DNA from: Streptomyces parvus
GTDB lineage: Bacteria; Actinomycetota; Actinomycetes; Streptomycetales; Streptomycetaceae
DNA: 64,000 nt
Reading direction: 5' to 3'
NCBI RefSeq assembly: GCF_032121415.1
Contig: NZ_CP135079.1
Coordinates: forward strand, 1,054,001 to 1,118,000
Positions within the stretch are counted from its first letter, which is position 1. Each line of letters begins with the position of its first letter. The position numbers and the translations under genes are program-made. Below the pieces are notes generated by a model. It was not told where the DNA came from. It ran no database searches and saw only the letters and a program-made list of their open reading frames with translations. This document shows, piece by piece, positions 54,552-63,212 of this stretch.

Positions 54552-55703
54552 TCAGAAGGCGGAAACGCCGGTGAGCGCCCGACCGATGATCAGCTTCTGG
54601 ATCTGGCTGGTGCCCTCGTAGAGCGTCATCACGCGGGCGTCGCGCAGCAGCTTGCCGACCGGGTACTCGTCGATGTAGCCGTAGCCGCCGAAGACCTGGA
54701 GGGCGTTGTTGGCGCAGCGGACGGCGGCCTCGGAGGCGTACAGCTTGGCCTTCGAGGCGGCGGTGGCGAAATCCCGGCCCCGGTCGATCAGGTCGGCGAC
54801 CCGCCAGGTCAGCAGCCGGGCGGCGTCCACGTCCACGGCGATGTCGCTCAGCAGCTCCTGGACGAGCTGGTGGCGGGCGATGACCTTGCCGAACTGCTCG
54901 CGCTCACCGGCGTAGCGCACGGCCGCGTCCAGGGCGGCCTGGGCGATGCCGACGCAGCCCGCCGCGACCGACATACGCCCCTTGGCGAGGGCGGACATGG
55001 CGATGGAGAAGCCCTTGCCCTCGGGGCCGAGGAGGCAGGACGCCGGTATCCGGACGTCCTCCAGGACCAGTTCGGCGGTGGCCTGGCCGCGCAGGCCCAG
55101 CTTGCCGTGGATGGTGCGCCGGGTGAGGCCGGGGGTGTCGGTGGGGACGAGGAAGGCGGAGACGCCGCGGTGGCCGGGGCTGTCGTCCGTCCGCGCGAAG
55201 AGCAGGACGACATCGGCCCAGGTGCCGTTGGTGATGAACATCTTGGTGCCGTTGACCACGTAGTCACCGCCGTCGCGGACGGCCCCGGTGACGAGGTTCC
55301 CGGCGTCCGAGCCGGTGCCGGGCTCGGTGAGGCCGAAGCAGCCGATCGCCTCGCCCGCCGTCAGCCGGGGCAGCCAGGCGCGCTTCTGCTCCTCGCTCCC
55401 CCAGGACGCGATCGTCTTGGCGACGAGGCCGAGCGATACGGAGACGATGCCGCGCACCGAGGAGTCGCCGCGTCCCAGCTCCTCGGTGACCAGGCAGTAG
55501 GAGAGATGGTCGCCGCCGGAGCCGCCGTACTCCTCGGGGACGGTCAGCCCCAGGAAGCCGAGGTCTCCGAGCTTCCTCACGATCGACCTGTCGACATTCT
55601 CGGCCCGGTCCCATGCGACGACGTGCGGGGTGACCTCGCGGGCGACGAAGTCCTCGGCCAGTTTCCGGACGGCTTCCTGCTCCACGCTGAGCGCCAGGTC
55701 CAT
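54552..55703 (-). CDS. acyl-CoA dehydrogenase
   Basis: A 383-residue FAD-dependent acyl-CoA dehydrogenase of the ordinary short/medium-chain type. FGLTEPGTGSDAGN binds flavin, FITNGTWADVVLLFA follows, and the catalytic Glu lies in MTLYEGTSQIQKLIIGRAL. It introduces a trans-2 double bond in an acyl-CoA and passes electrons to electron-transfer flavoprotein. The ATG at 55703 gives the family start (MDLALSVEQEAVR). It is divergent from a TetR gene; a palindrome in the 67-base gap is the likely control site. Confidence 0.93.
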   Translation of the reverse strand: MDLALSVEQEAVRKLAEDFVAREVTPHVVAWDRAENVDRSIVRKLGDLGFLGLTVPEEYGGSGGDHLSYCLVTEELGRGDSSVRGIVSVSLGLVAKTIASWGSEEQKRAWLPRLTAGEAIGCFGLTEPGTGSDAGNLVTGAVRDGGDYVVNGTKMFITNGTWADVVLLFARTDDSPGHRGVSAFLVPTDTPGLTRRTIHGKLGLRGQATAELVLEDVRIPASCLLGPEGKGFSIAMSALAKGRMSVAAGCVGIAQAALDAAVRYAGEREQFGKVIARHQLVQELLSDIAVDVDAARLLTWRVADLIDRGRDFATAASKAKLYASEAAVRCANNALQVFGGYGYIDEYPVGKLLRDARVMTLYEGTSQIQKLIIGRALTGVSAF

Positions 55704-55733
55704 CGTGCGCCACCCCGCTTCCGACGATCGCTT

Positions 55734-55750
55734 AATTAGCACTGCTAGTT
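55734..55750. promoter_or_regulatory. TetR-type operator between ACAD and TetR genes
   Basis: AATTAGCACTGCTAGTT contains the perfect palindrome TAGCA-C-TGCTA (55737-55747). It is 30 bases from the ACAD start and 20 bases from the TetR start. A 13/17 match lies upstream of the aldehyde dehydrogenase gene at 61281-61297. Confidence 0.65.
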
Positions 55751-55770
55751 TCTGGTTCGCAGGGCCTACT

Positions 55771-56469
55771 ATGAGCCGCATGGCCCGACCGCGCAAGCCC
55801 CTCCTCAGCAGAGACCGCATCGTCGGGGCGGCGAGCGCCCTCGTGGACGCCGAGGGGCTCGACGCCGTCTCCACCCGTCGGCTGGCGGCCGTCCTCGGGG
55901 TGAGCGGGCCCTCGCTCTACAACCACTTCCGCAACAAGGAGGAGATCCTCGACGCCGTCGCCGACGCGGTCTCCGCACAGGTCGACCTGTCGATGTTCGA
56001 GGAGTCGGACCCGCGCGACTGGCGTGAGGCCCTGCACGACTGGGCGCTGTCCTACCGGGCCGCGCTCGCCGCGCACCCGCACATCGTCCCGGTGCTGGCC
56101 CGGGGGCCGGGCCGCCGTCCGGCGGGGCTGCGGGTGGCCGACGCGGTGTTCGGGGCGATGGTGGGGGCGGGGTGGCCGCCCGCGCAGGCGACCCGGATCG
56201 GGGCGCTGATGCGGTACTTCATCACCGGCTCGGCGCTGGGCTCCTTCGCCGGGGGTTTCGTCGACGACGAGACCGCCTACGATCCCGCCGACTATCCGCA
56301 TCTCGGCCAGGCCCACCTGCTGGCCGACCACCGCCGCCAGGTCGACGAAGGGGCCTTCGAGACGGGGCTGCGGGCGCTGCTGGAAGGGCTGGCGATCCAG
56401 TACGAGCAGTACGCGCGGCCGGTGGGCGGCGACACGGCGACGGTTCGGCCGGTGCCGAACCGTCCGTGA
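55771..56469 (+). CDS. TetR-family regulator (TetR_C type)
   Basis: A 232-residue regulator with an N-terminal TetR helix-turn-helix (VSTRRLAAVLGVSGPSLYNHFRNKEEIL) and a C-terminal domain resembling the tetracycline-repressor type. It is divergent from the acyl-CoA dehydrogenase gene with a palindrome between. No ribosome site is obvious before the ATG at 55771 (a second Met at 55780 is possible), so the message may be leaderless. It is probably autoregulated. A related palindrome suggests the aldehyde dehydrogenase operon is a second target. Confidence 0.88.
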   Translation: MSRMARPRKPLLSRDRIVGAASALVDAEGLDAVSTRRLAAVLGVSGPSLYNHFRNKEEILDAVADAVSAQVDLSMFEESDPRDWREALHDWALSYRAALAAHPHIVPVLARGPGRRPAGLRVADAVFGAMVGAGWPPAQATRIGALMRYFITGSALGSFAGGFVDDETAYDPADYPHLGQAHLLADHRRQVDEGAFETGLRALLEGLAIQYEQYARPVGGDTATVRPVPNRP

Positions 56470-56483
56470 CGCACGCTGGACGT

Positions 56484-57215
56484 ATGGACCGTTCCCCCCG
56501 GCCACGGCCGCACGGCTCCGGCGCCGTACGCCTCGCCGCGCTGGCCGCCCTCCTCGCGGACGAGACCCGCGCCGCCTTCTGCCTGGCGCTCCTGGACGGG
56601 CGGGCCTGGACCGCCGGCGAGCTGGCCCGGTACGCCGGTGTCGCCCCGTCCACCGCCAGTGAGCACCTGGGGCGGCTGGTCGCGGGCGGGCTGCTCGCCG
56701 AGGAGCGGCAGGGCCGCCACCGCTATGTCCGGCTGGTCGACGAGCGGGCGGCGCACCTGGTGGAGGAGCTGGCCTCCCGGACGGCGTCCGGCGAGCCTGA
56801 GCGGCCGCGGTCCCTGCGGGCGGCGAGCGCGGGCAGTGCGCTGGCCCGGGGGCGGACCTGTTACGACCATCTCGCCGGGCGGCTCGGCATCCGGATCACC
56901 GAGGCGATGACGGTAAGGGGGCTGCTGCGGCAGGACACCGGGTTCGCGCTGACCGAGGCGGGCCTGGAGTGGTTCGCCGCGCTCGGCATCTCCCTGGACC
57001 GGTCCGGGCGGCGCCCCCTGGTGCGGGGCTGCCTGGACTGGACGGAGCGGCGTCCGCACCTCGCAGGGGCGGCGGGGGCGGCGCTGTGCGCGCATGTGCT
57101 GGAGGCGGGGTGGTGCGAGCGGGTCGGGTCGGGTCGGGCGGTGCGGGTGACTTCGGCGGGGGTGCAGGCACTGTCCAAGGCGCTGGGCATCGACGCCGCG
57201 TCCCTCACCGCTTGA
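56484..57215 (+). CDS. ArsR-type winged-helix regulator
   Basis: A 243-residue regulator. An ArsR-like winged helix lies at about residues 18-90 (AGELARYAGVAPSTASEHLGRL, EERQGRHRYVRLVD). A longer C-terminal part (CYDHLAGRLGIRITEAM; LDWTERRPHLAGAAG) is typical of the Streptomyces two-part ArsR/DUF2087-like proteins. Ligand unknown. It starts 14 bases after the TetR gene and may share its transcript. Confidence 0.86.
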   Translation: MDRSPRPRPHGSGAVRLAALAALLADETRAAFCLALLDGRAWTAGELARYAGVAPSTASEHLGRLVAGGLLAEERQGRHRYVRLVDERAAHLVEELASRTASGEPERPRSLRAASAGSALARGRTCYDHLAGRLGIRITEAMTVRGLLRQDTGFALTEAGLEWFAALGISLDRSGRRPLVRGCLDWTERRPHLAGAAGAALCAHVLEAGWCERVGSGRAVRVTSAGVQALSKALGIDAASLTA

Positions 57216-57225
57216 CACCCCGCCG

Positions 57226-57289
57226 CCTGCGGACGGACCCGCGCCACCACAACCGGACCGACTCCTGCGGACGGACCCGCGCCACCACA
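57226..57289. repeat. 26-bp direct repeat
   Basis: A 26-base unit beginning CCTGCGGACGGACCC occurs at 57226-57251 and 57264-57289, identical, with a 38-base period. Confidence 0.9.
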
Positions 57290-57409
57290 GCCCGTCCGGC
57301 GTTTGAGGACGGAACCGGCGCTTGGGTTGAGCGGGGCCCCTGCTTTCCGGACACGGAGGAGTCGCCCCGTACGGCGCCACGGTTCCTTCCTCAAACGCCG
57401 GACGGGCTG
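57288..57409. repeat. Streptomyces REP-like inverted repeat
   Basis: The arms at 57288-57309 and 57388-57409 are perfect 22-base inverted copies (first arm CAGCCCGTCCGGCGTTTGAG plus GA) enclosing 78 bases. The sequence resembles the GCCCGTCCGGCG(T/A)TTGAGGA element scattered through Streptomyces intergenic regions, where it can act as a terminator or repetitive palindrome. Confidence 0.85.
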
Positions 57410-57541
57410 CGCCTCGGAGGCGGACAAGCTGGGGGGGCAGACAGGCTGGAGGGGGCGCGGACGAGCTGGAGGAGGGGCGCCGGTTGACGGGGAATGACAA
57501 TTCGGTGGGGAGCGAAGCGTTTCGGCTTTACGGTCGTGGCC

Positions 57542-58522
57542 ATGACGACGACCCCGACCCCCTTCCCCGTCTCCCCACCGGCCCACCGCTGGCGGGCCCC
57601 CGCCGCCGCCTGCACCACCGTCGTGCTGTGGGCCTCCGCCTTCGTCTCCATCCGCAGTGCGGGCGAGGCCTACTCCCCCGGCGCGCTGGCCCTGGGTCGG
57701 CTGCTGGCGGGCGCGCTGGTGCTCGGGGCGATCCTGATCATCCGCCGGGAGGGGCTCCCGAGGCGCGGTGCCTGGCCCGGCATCATCACCTCGGGGGTGC
57801 TGTGGTTCGGGCTGTACATGGTGGCCCTGAATTGGGGCGAGCAGGAGGTCGACGCGGGAACGGCCGCGATGCTCGTGAACATCGGGCCGATCCTGATCGC
57901 CCTGCTCGGCGCCCGCATGCTCGGCGAGGGGCTGCCGCGCCGGCTGCTGCTGGGGATGGGCGTCTCGTTCGCGGGCGCGGTCGTCGTGGGACTCGCGATG
58001 TCCGGGCACGGCGGCTCCTCCGTGCTGGGCGTGGCGCTGTGCCTGCTGGCCGCCGTGGCGTACGCGGCGGGCGTGGTGAGCCAGAAGCCGGCCCTCGCGC
58101 ACGGTTCCTCGCTCCAGATCAACACCTTCGGCTGCCTGATCGGGGCCGTCGTCTGTCTGCCGTTCACCGGGGTGCTGGTCTCCGAGGCCGCCGACGCCCC
58201 GCTGTCCGCCACCCTGAACATGGTCTACCTGGGCGTCTTCCCGACCGCGCTGGCCTTCACCACCTGGGGCTATGCGCTGGCCCGGACCACCGCGGGGAAG
58301 ATGGGCGCGACCACGTACGCGGTCCCGGCGCTCGTCGTGGGGATGGCGTGGGTGCTCCTGGACGAGGTGCCGACCCCGCTCGGCATCGTCGGCGGGGCGC
58401 TGTGCCTGGCCGGGGTGGCGGTCTCCCGGAGCCGTCAGCAGCCTGGGCCCGCACGGGGAATTCCGGCGCGGCCGGTGGAGGGGTCCCGTCAGGACGAGGA
58501 GCGCCGAGCGGAACGGACGTAA
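57542..58522 (+). CDS. EamA/DMT-superfamily transporter
   Basis: A 326-residue membrane protein with ten hydrophobic spans in two EamA repeats. The first begins AACTTVVLWASAFVSIRSAG; the second contains LGVFPTALAFTTWGYALARTTAGKMGATTY. Such proteins export amino acids or other metabolites. The C-terminal 30 residues are polar and Arg/Pro-rich. The ATG at 57542 is taken because the upstream in-frame start lies in the repeat-rich spacer. Confidence 0.88.
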   Translation: MTTTPTPFPVSPPAHRWRAPAAACTTVVLWASAFVSIRSAGEAYSPGALALGRLLAGALVLGAILIIRREGLPRRGAWPGIITSGVLWFGLYMVALNWGEQEVDAGTAAMLVNIGPILIALLGARMLGEGLPRRLLLGMGVSFAGAVVVGLAMSGHGGSSVLGVALCLLAAVAYAAGVVSQKPALAHGSSLQINTFGCLIGAVVCLPFTGVLVSEAADAPLSATLNMVYLGVFPTALAFTTWGYALARTTAGKMGATTYAVPALVVGMAWVLLDEVPTPLGIVGGALCLAGVAVSRSRQQPGPARGIPARPVEGSRQDEERRAERT

Positions 58523-58597
58523 CGGGGCCAGGGGCGGGCCGGGCGGCCGGCGGTCCTTCGCGAGCCGGGACGCGGCGGGCAGCGCCGGACCCGCTGA

Positions 58598-58669
58598 TCG
58601 AGGGCCCGGCCCCCCGGCTGTTCGAGGAGGGCGAGAGAGACGCCCGGCCGCCGGGGCCGGCCGCCTCGA
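58598..58669. terminator. possible hairpin between convergent genes
   Basis: TCGAGG-GCCCGGCCCCCCGGC (from 58598) can fold with GCCGCCGGGGCCGGCC-G-CCTCGA (to 58669), with mismatches. It lies between the exporter and the convergent alcohol dehydrogenase. Confidence 0.4.
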
Positions 58670-58694
58670 CCTCCCGGACGACGGACTGCCAGGT

Positions 58695-59774
58695 CTAGAA
58701 CACCACCAGCGCGCGGCCGCCCTTGCCCGCGATCATGTTGTCGAAGGCGGCGGGGATGCCGTCCAGGGCGATGTGCTCGGTGACCATCATCGACAGGTCG
58801 AAGCGGCCCGCGCGGATGTGGTCGGCGAGGACGGGCAGATCGTGGGCCGGGTCGCTGTTGCCGTAGACGCAGCCCGTCAGGGACCGGCCCCAGTGGAAGA
58901 TCTCCAGCGCGTTGAAGGTGACTTCCTGGTCCTTGCCCCCGATCCCGACGACCGTGGTGCGGCCGCCGCGCCGGGTGGACTCCCAGGCGGCCCGGATGGT
59001 CGCGGGCCGGCCGACGCACTCCACCGCGACGTCCGCGCCCTGGCCGCCGGTCAGCTTGCGGATCTCGCGCGGGGTGGTGGCGGAGGCGATGACGTAGTCG
59101 GTGGCGCCCGCCCGCCGGGCCAGCTCCTCCTTGGCCGGGGAGACGTCGACCGCGATGACCCTGGAGGCGCCCGCGATCCGGGCGGCCTGGAGCACGGCGA
59201 GGCCGACGCCGCCGATCCCGAAGACGACGACGCTCTCGCCCTCGCGGACCCGGGCGCTGTGGCGGACCGCCCCGTAGCCGGTCAGGACCGCGCAGCCGAG
59301 GAGGGCGGCGTCGGTGAGCGGGACGCCGTCGGGGGCGGGGAGGACGCAGTTGGCGGCGACGACGGTCTCCTCCGCGAAGGCCGCCACGTTGAGCCCGGGG
59401 TGGAGATCGGTGCCGTCCGCCGTACGGGCGTGGAGCCGGGAGATTCCCTTGAGGGCGTCGGCGCAGAGCCACACCTCGCCGATCCCGCAGTGGAAGCAGA
59501 CCCCGCAGGAGGGGGCCCAGTTGAGGACGGCACCGTCGCCGGGCGCGACGTGCGTGACGCCCTCGCCGACGGCCAGGACGGTGCCCGCTCCCTCGTGACC
59601 GAGGACGGCCGGCACCGGGACGCGCATGGTGCCGTTGGACAGGGAGAGGTCGGAGTGGCAGACCCCGGCGGCGGTGAGTGCGATACGCACCTGGCCGGGG
59701 CCGGGCTCCGGCAGGACGATGTCGGTGATCTCCAGCGGAGCTCCGACGGCGGGAAGTACGGCGGCGCGGACCAC
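58695..59774 (-). CDS. zinc-dependent alcohol dehydrogenase
   Basis: A 359-residue medium-chain zinc alcohol dehydrogenase, reducing NAD while oxidising an alcohol to an aldehyde. The catalytic zinc is bound by AGVCHSDLSLSNG and GHEGAGTVLAVG. A second cysteine-rich segment, CGVCFHCGIGEVWLC, is present, and the cofactor motif is VVFGIGGVGLAVLQAARIAG. It lies 34 bases after the aldehyde dehydrogenase gene in one unit, so the pair probably carries an alcohol through to the acid. Substrate unknown. Confidence 0.9.
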   Translation of the reverse strand: MVRAAVLPAVGAPLEITDIVLPEPGPGQVRIALTAAGVCHSDLSLSNGTMRVPVPAVLGHEGAGTVLAVGEGVTHVAPGDGAVLNWAPSCGVCFHCGIGEVWLCADALKGISRLHARTADGTDLHPGLNVAAFAEETVVAANCVLPAPDGVPLTDAALLGCAVLTGYGAVRHSARVREGESVVVFGIGGVGLAVLQAARIAGASRVIAVDVSPAKEELARRAGATDYVIASATTPREIRKLTGGQGADVAVECVGRPATIRAAWESTRRGGRTTVVGIGGKDQEVTFNALEIFHWGRSLTGCVYGNSDPAHDLPVLADHIRAGRFDLSMMVTEHIALDGIPAAFDNMIAGKGGRALVVF

Positions 59775-59808
59775 GAACAGGCTCCTTACGAGGAAAGGGT
59801 CACGGAGG

Positions 59809-61203
59809 TCAGAACTGGAGCGACTTGGTCTGGAGGTATTCCGCCAGACCGTGCGGGCCCAGCTCGCGGCCGACCCCCGACTGCTTGTAGCCGCCGAACG
59901 GGGCCAGCGGGTTGAACCGCCCGCCGTTGATGTCGACCTGCCCGGTGTCCATCCGGCGGGCGAAGGCCACCGCCTCCTCGTCGTCGGCTGCCCACACGGC
60001 CCCGGCGAGCCCGTACACCGTGTCGTTGGCGATCCGGAGCGCGTCGTCCACGTCCTCGTACCGCAGGATCGAGACGACCGGGCCGAAGATCTCCTCCTGG
60101 GCGATCGTCATGTCCGGGGTGACGTCGGCGAAGACGGTCGGGCTGACGTAGTAGCCGGTCTCCAGGGGCGCGTCCGGGCCGCCCGCGATCAGCCGGGCGC
60201 CCTCCGCGATGCCCTGGGCGATGTAACCGCGCACCCGGGCCTGCTGCTTGGCGTTGACGAGCGGACCGACCCGCTCCCCGGCCACGTACCTGGTGACGGC
60301 GTTCGCCGCCAGCTCCACGGCCTCGTCGTACCGTTCGGCGTCCACCAGCATCCGGGTCCAGGCGCTGCACGACTGACCGGAGTTGCTCATCACGTTGGCG
60401 ATGCCGACGTTGACCGCCTTGGCGAGGTCCGCGCCGGGCAGGATCACATTGGCGGACTTGCCGCCCAGCTCCAGGGCGACGCGCTTGACCGCGGCCCCGG
60501 CGGTGGCGCCGATCTGCTTGCCGACGGCGGTGGAACCGGTGAACGAGACCAGGTCGACGTCCTCGTGGGCGGCGAGCGCCTGGCCCGCGACCGGTCCCAG
60601 GCCGGTGACGAGATTGAAGACCCCCGGCGGCAGACCGGCGGCCTCGGTGGCCTCGGCGAAGAGCTGGGCGGTGAGCGGGGTGTCCTCGGCGGGCTTGAGG
60701 ACGACGGTGCAGCCCGCGGCGAGCGCGGCGGCGACCTTGGCGACGATCTGGTGGAGCGGGTAGTTCCAGGGGGTGATCGCACCGACCACGCCGACCGGCT
60801 CCAGCAGCACGGTGGAGTTGCCGATCCGCTCCTCGAAGGCGTGACGGGCGGCCAGTTCGGCGTACGAGGCGGCCACCAGCACGGGCACGCCCGCGTGGAC
60901 CGCCTGCGACAGCGGCAGCGGTGAGCCGAGCTCCGCCGTGATCGTCTCCGCCAGCAGGTCCTTGCGGGCGGCCAGCGCGTCGGCCAGCGCGGTGAGCCGG
61001 GCTGCGCGCTCGGCGGGCGGGGTCGCGGCCCAGGCGGGGAAGGCGGCGCGCGCGGCCCGCACCGCCGCGTCGACGTCCTCCGCCGTCCCCGCCGGTACGT
61101 GGGCGATGACCTGCTCGTCCGCCGGGTTCACGACCGCGATCGTGTCCCGGCCGACGGCGGGCCGCCACGCACCGTCGATGTACATCTGGTCATGGGCCTG
61201 CAT
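59809..61203 (-). CDS. NAD(P)-dependent aldehyde dehydrogenase
   Basis: A 464-residue aldehyde dehydrogenase. The catalytic Glu is in [15 protein letters not shown] and the catalytic Cys in [14 protein letters not shown]. The cofactor segment [13 protein letters not shown] and the C-terminal [15 protein letters not shown] are present. It oxidises an aldehyde to a carboxylic acid. The ATG at 61203 is the family start ([13 protein letters not shown]). It is first in a two-gene unit with the alcohol dehydrogenase. The upstream palindrome at 61281-61297 resembles the operator of the TetR gene at 55771. Confidence 0.93.
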   Translation of the reverse strand: MQAHDQMYIDGAWRPAVGRDTIAVVNPADEQVIAHVPAGTAEDVDAAVRAARAAFPAWAATPPAERAARLTALADALAARKDLLAETITAELGSPLPLSQAVHAGVPVLVAASYAELAARHAFEERIGNSTVLLEPVGVVGAITPWNYPLHQIVAKVAAALAAGCTVVLKPAEDTPLTAQLFAEATEAAGLPPGVFNLVTGLGPVAGQALAAHEDVDLVSFTGSTAVGKQIGATAGAAVKRVALELGGKSANVILPGADLAKAVNVGIANVMSNSGQSCSAWTRMLVDAERYDEAVELAANAVTRYVAGERVGPLVNAKQQARVRGYIAQGIAEGARLIAGGPDAPLETGYYVSPTVFADVTPDMTIAQEEIFGPVVSILRYEDVDDALRIANDTVYGLAGAVWAADDEEAVAFARRMDTGQVDINGGRFNPLAPFGGYKQSGVGRELGPHGLAEYLQTKSLQF

Positions 61204-61280
61204 GGCTGTTTCCTCCCGGACGTGCTCTGCGGAGCGCCGAAGCCGTGCGGCGGGCGCGGGGCACACGTCGCACCCGCCCA

Positions 61281-61297
61281 AACTAGCGCCGTTAGTT
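61281..61297. promoter_or_regulatory. TetR-type operator before aldehyde dehydrogenase operon
   Basis: AACTAGCGCCGTTAGTT; the outer arms AAACTA and TAGTTT (with one flanking base each) are perfect inverted copies. It lies 78 bases before the start and matches 55734-55750 at 13 of 17 positions. Confidence 0.6.
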
Positions 61298-61468
61298 TTC
61301 CGGCGCCAGAGAGCCTTCCGAGACACCGGTCACGCCGTCGCACCGTGGCGCCCCCGCCGGCGGCTTGCCGGAACGGCATGATCCCTTGCCCCGGCGGCGG
61401 CCGACCGGACAAGACTGGGACGAGACCGGCGAGCCCGCCCCCCGCGCCGCCCCGACCGAGGAGGCACC

Positions 61469-61972
61469 ATGACCGCCACGCCCCGCAACCGCACCCGACG
61501 CCGGGACACCCCGCCGCCCCGGACCGGCGACAGCGAGGCGGAGGTGTTGCGCGGCTTCCTCGACTACCTGCGCGCCTCGATCGCGGAGAAGGTCGAGGGC
61601 GCACCCGGTCCGGCGGCCCGGGCCGCCGGGGTGCCGTCGGGGACGAACCTGCTGGGCCTGCTCCGGCATCTGACCTTCGTCGAGCGGGCCACCTTCCTCG
61701 GGGACCGCGTCACCGACTGGCCGTCGACGTTCCACGCCGCGCCCGAGGACGGCGTGGCCGAGGTGGTGGCCCGCTACCGGGAGGCGGTCGCGGAGGCGAA
61801 CGCCGTACTCGACGGGTGCGCCGACCTCGGCGCACCGCTGCCCCGGGCGCGGCCGGGCAAGCCCTCCCCCAGCGTGCGCTGGGCCCTCACCCACCTGATC
61901 GAGGAGACCGGGCGGCACGCCGGTCACGCGGACATCCTCCGGGAGCTGATCGACGGTTCGACCGGTCGCTGA
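61469..61972 (+). CDS. DinB-family (DUF664) protein
   Basis: A 167-residue DinB/DUF664 four-helix protein, a fold that includes mycothiol- and bacillithiol-dependent metalloenzymes. The His triad expected for metal binding appears as LLRHLTFVERA and the late LTHLIEETGRHAGHADILRE. Whether it uses mycothiol is not shown, though mycothiol genes are in the window. The ATG follows GAGGAGG. Its last 86 bases overlap the convergent MFS gene. Confidence 0.9.
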   Translation: MTATPRNRTRRRDTPPPRTGDSEAEVLRGFLDYLRASIAEKVEGAPGPAARAAGVPSGTNLLGLLRHLTFVERATFLGDRVTDWPSTFHAAPEDGVAEVVARYREAVAEANAVLDGCADLGAPLPRARPGKPSPSVRWALTHLIEETGRHAGHADILRELIDGSTGR

Positions 61973-63212
61973 CCGCCTCGTCGGCGGGCACCGGCTCCGT
62001 ACGGCCCTCGTCGGCGGGTTCTGACCCCGCACGGCCCTCGCCGCGCAGGCCGAGGCCCGCCGCGCCCGCCAACCCCACGCCGAGCAGCACGAACGGGGCC
62101 GCCACCCCCACCGCGCCCGCGATCAGGCCCGCCGCGGCGGGGGCGGCGACCTGGCCGAGCCGGTTGCCGGTCAGCCGGAGGGCGAGGGCCGTGGAGCGGG
62201 CGCCCTCGGGGGCGGCGCGGACCACCGTGGTCATCGACAGCGGCTGGCCGACGCCGAGGCAGAAGCCGAGCACGGCCAGCATCACGGCGAGGACGGGGAC
62301 GGAGACCGGGAGGGCGACGCCCGCGCAGAGGAGTCCGGCGACCAGGCAGCTCGTGGTCAGCAGGGCACGGCGGCCCAGCAGCCGCAGCAGCGGCGTCATC
62401 ACCAGCCGGCAGGTGATCGTGGCCGCGGCCCGCAGGCTCAGCAGCAGGCCGACGGTGGCCGGCGCGATGGAGCGGTGCTCCCCGACGACCGGCAGGTAGG
62501 CGGTGAGGATGTCGGTGGCGGACAGCACCGCCATGCTGATGAGGATGCCCGCGGGGACGCCGCGCGCGCCGAGGATCGCCCGGACGGGGACCTTGCCGTC
62601 GGTCCGCGGCCGGGCGTCGGTCGTCCGGCGGTGCTCGACGCGCCGGAGCGAGGTGAGGGCGACCGCGCAGACCCCGGCCGAGACGAGGAGCGCCAGCGCG
62701 CTCGTACGGCCGAGGGCTCCGCCCTGTCCGGAGATGAGCGCGCCCGCCGCGATCGGGCCGATGAGCTGGCCGAGCGAGGCCCCGATGGTGAAGTGCCCGA
62801 AGTTGCGGTCCTGTTCCTGGGGTGCGGACTGCCGGGCCACGATCGACTGCGCGCCGATCACGAAGCACAGATGCCCCAGGCCCATCACCCCGCTCCAGGC
62901 GGCCATCGCGGGCAGCGAGGAGACGAGGCCGCTGAGCGCGCAGCCGCCGGAGATCAGCAGGACGCCGAGCGGCAGCAGGGGCGCGCAGCGCCCGTGGTCG
63001 GTGCGGCGGCCGAGCGGTACGGCGACGAAGAGCGGGAGCAGCGCGTACACCCCGGCGATGACGCCGACGGCCGTCTCGTCCGCGCCCAGCGCGAGGGCCC
63101 GGTAGGAGACGGCGGGCCGCGCCATCGACACCGCGCCCTGTGCGAAGGCGAAGGCGATGACGAGGCGCAGCAGCCAGCCCCTGCCGGGCCCGGATCGCGG
63201 TCGGCCGGTCAT
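61887..63212 (-). CDS. MFS transporter
   Basis: A 441-residue major facilitator transporter with about 12 hydrophobic spans, starting after a short basic tail (RLVIAFAFAQGAVSMARPAV). The cytosolic loop after helix 2 carries GRRTDHGR, the MFS motif-A region. Substrate unknown. The final 30 or so residues are Arg/Pro-rich and are encoded opposite the end of the DinB gene. The ATG overlaps the stop of the CitMHS gene upstream (TGATG), so the two are coupled. Confidence 0.87.
   Translation of the reverse strand: MTGRPRSGPGRGWLLRLVIAFAFAQGAVSMARPAVSYRALALGADETAVGVIAGVYALLPLFVAVPLGRRTDHGRCAPLLPLGVLLISGGCALSGLVSSLPAMAAWSGVMGLGHLCFVIGAQSIVARQSAPQEQDRNFGHFTIGASLGQLIGPIAAGALISGQGGALGRTSALALLVSAGVCAVALTSLRRVEHRRTTDARPRTDGKVPVRAILGARGVPAGILISMAVLSATDILTAYLPVVGEHRSIAPATVGLLLSLRAAATITCRLVMTPLLRLLGRRALLTTSCLVAGLLCAGVALPVSVPVLAVMLAVLGFCLGVGQPLSMTTVVRAAPEGARSTALALRLTGNRLGQVAAPAAAGLIAGAVGVAAPFVLLGVGLAGAAGLGLRGEGRAGSEPADEGRTEPVPADEAVSDRSNRRSAPGGCPRDRRAARSPRSGG

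Larger units (their letters stand above)
57216..57541. other. 326-base intergenic region with repeats
   Basis: No gene is seen. It contains a 26-bp direct repeat and a perfect 22-bp inverted repeat (listed separately), with poly-G/C runs. It lies between the ArsR gene and the exporter gene, so it probably ends one transcript and holds the exporter promoter near its right end. Confidence 0.6.
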
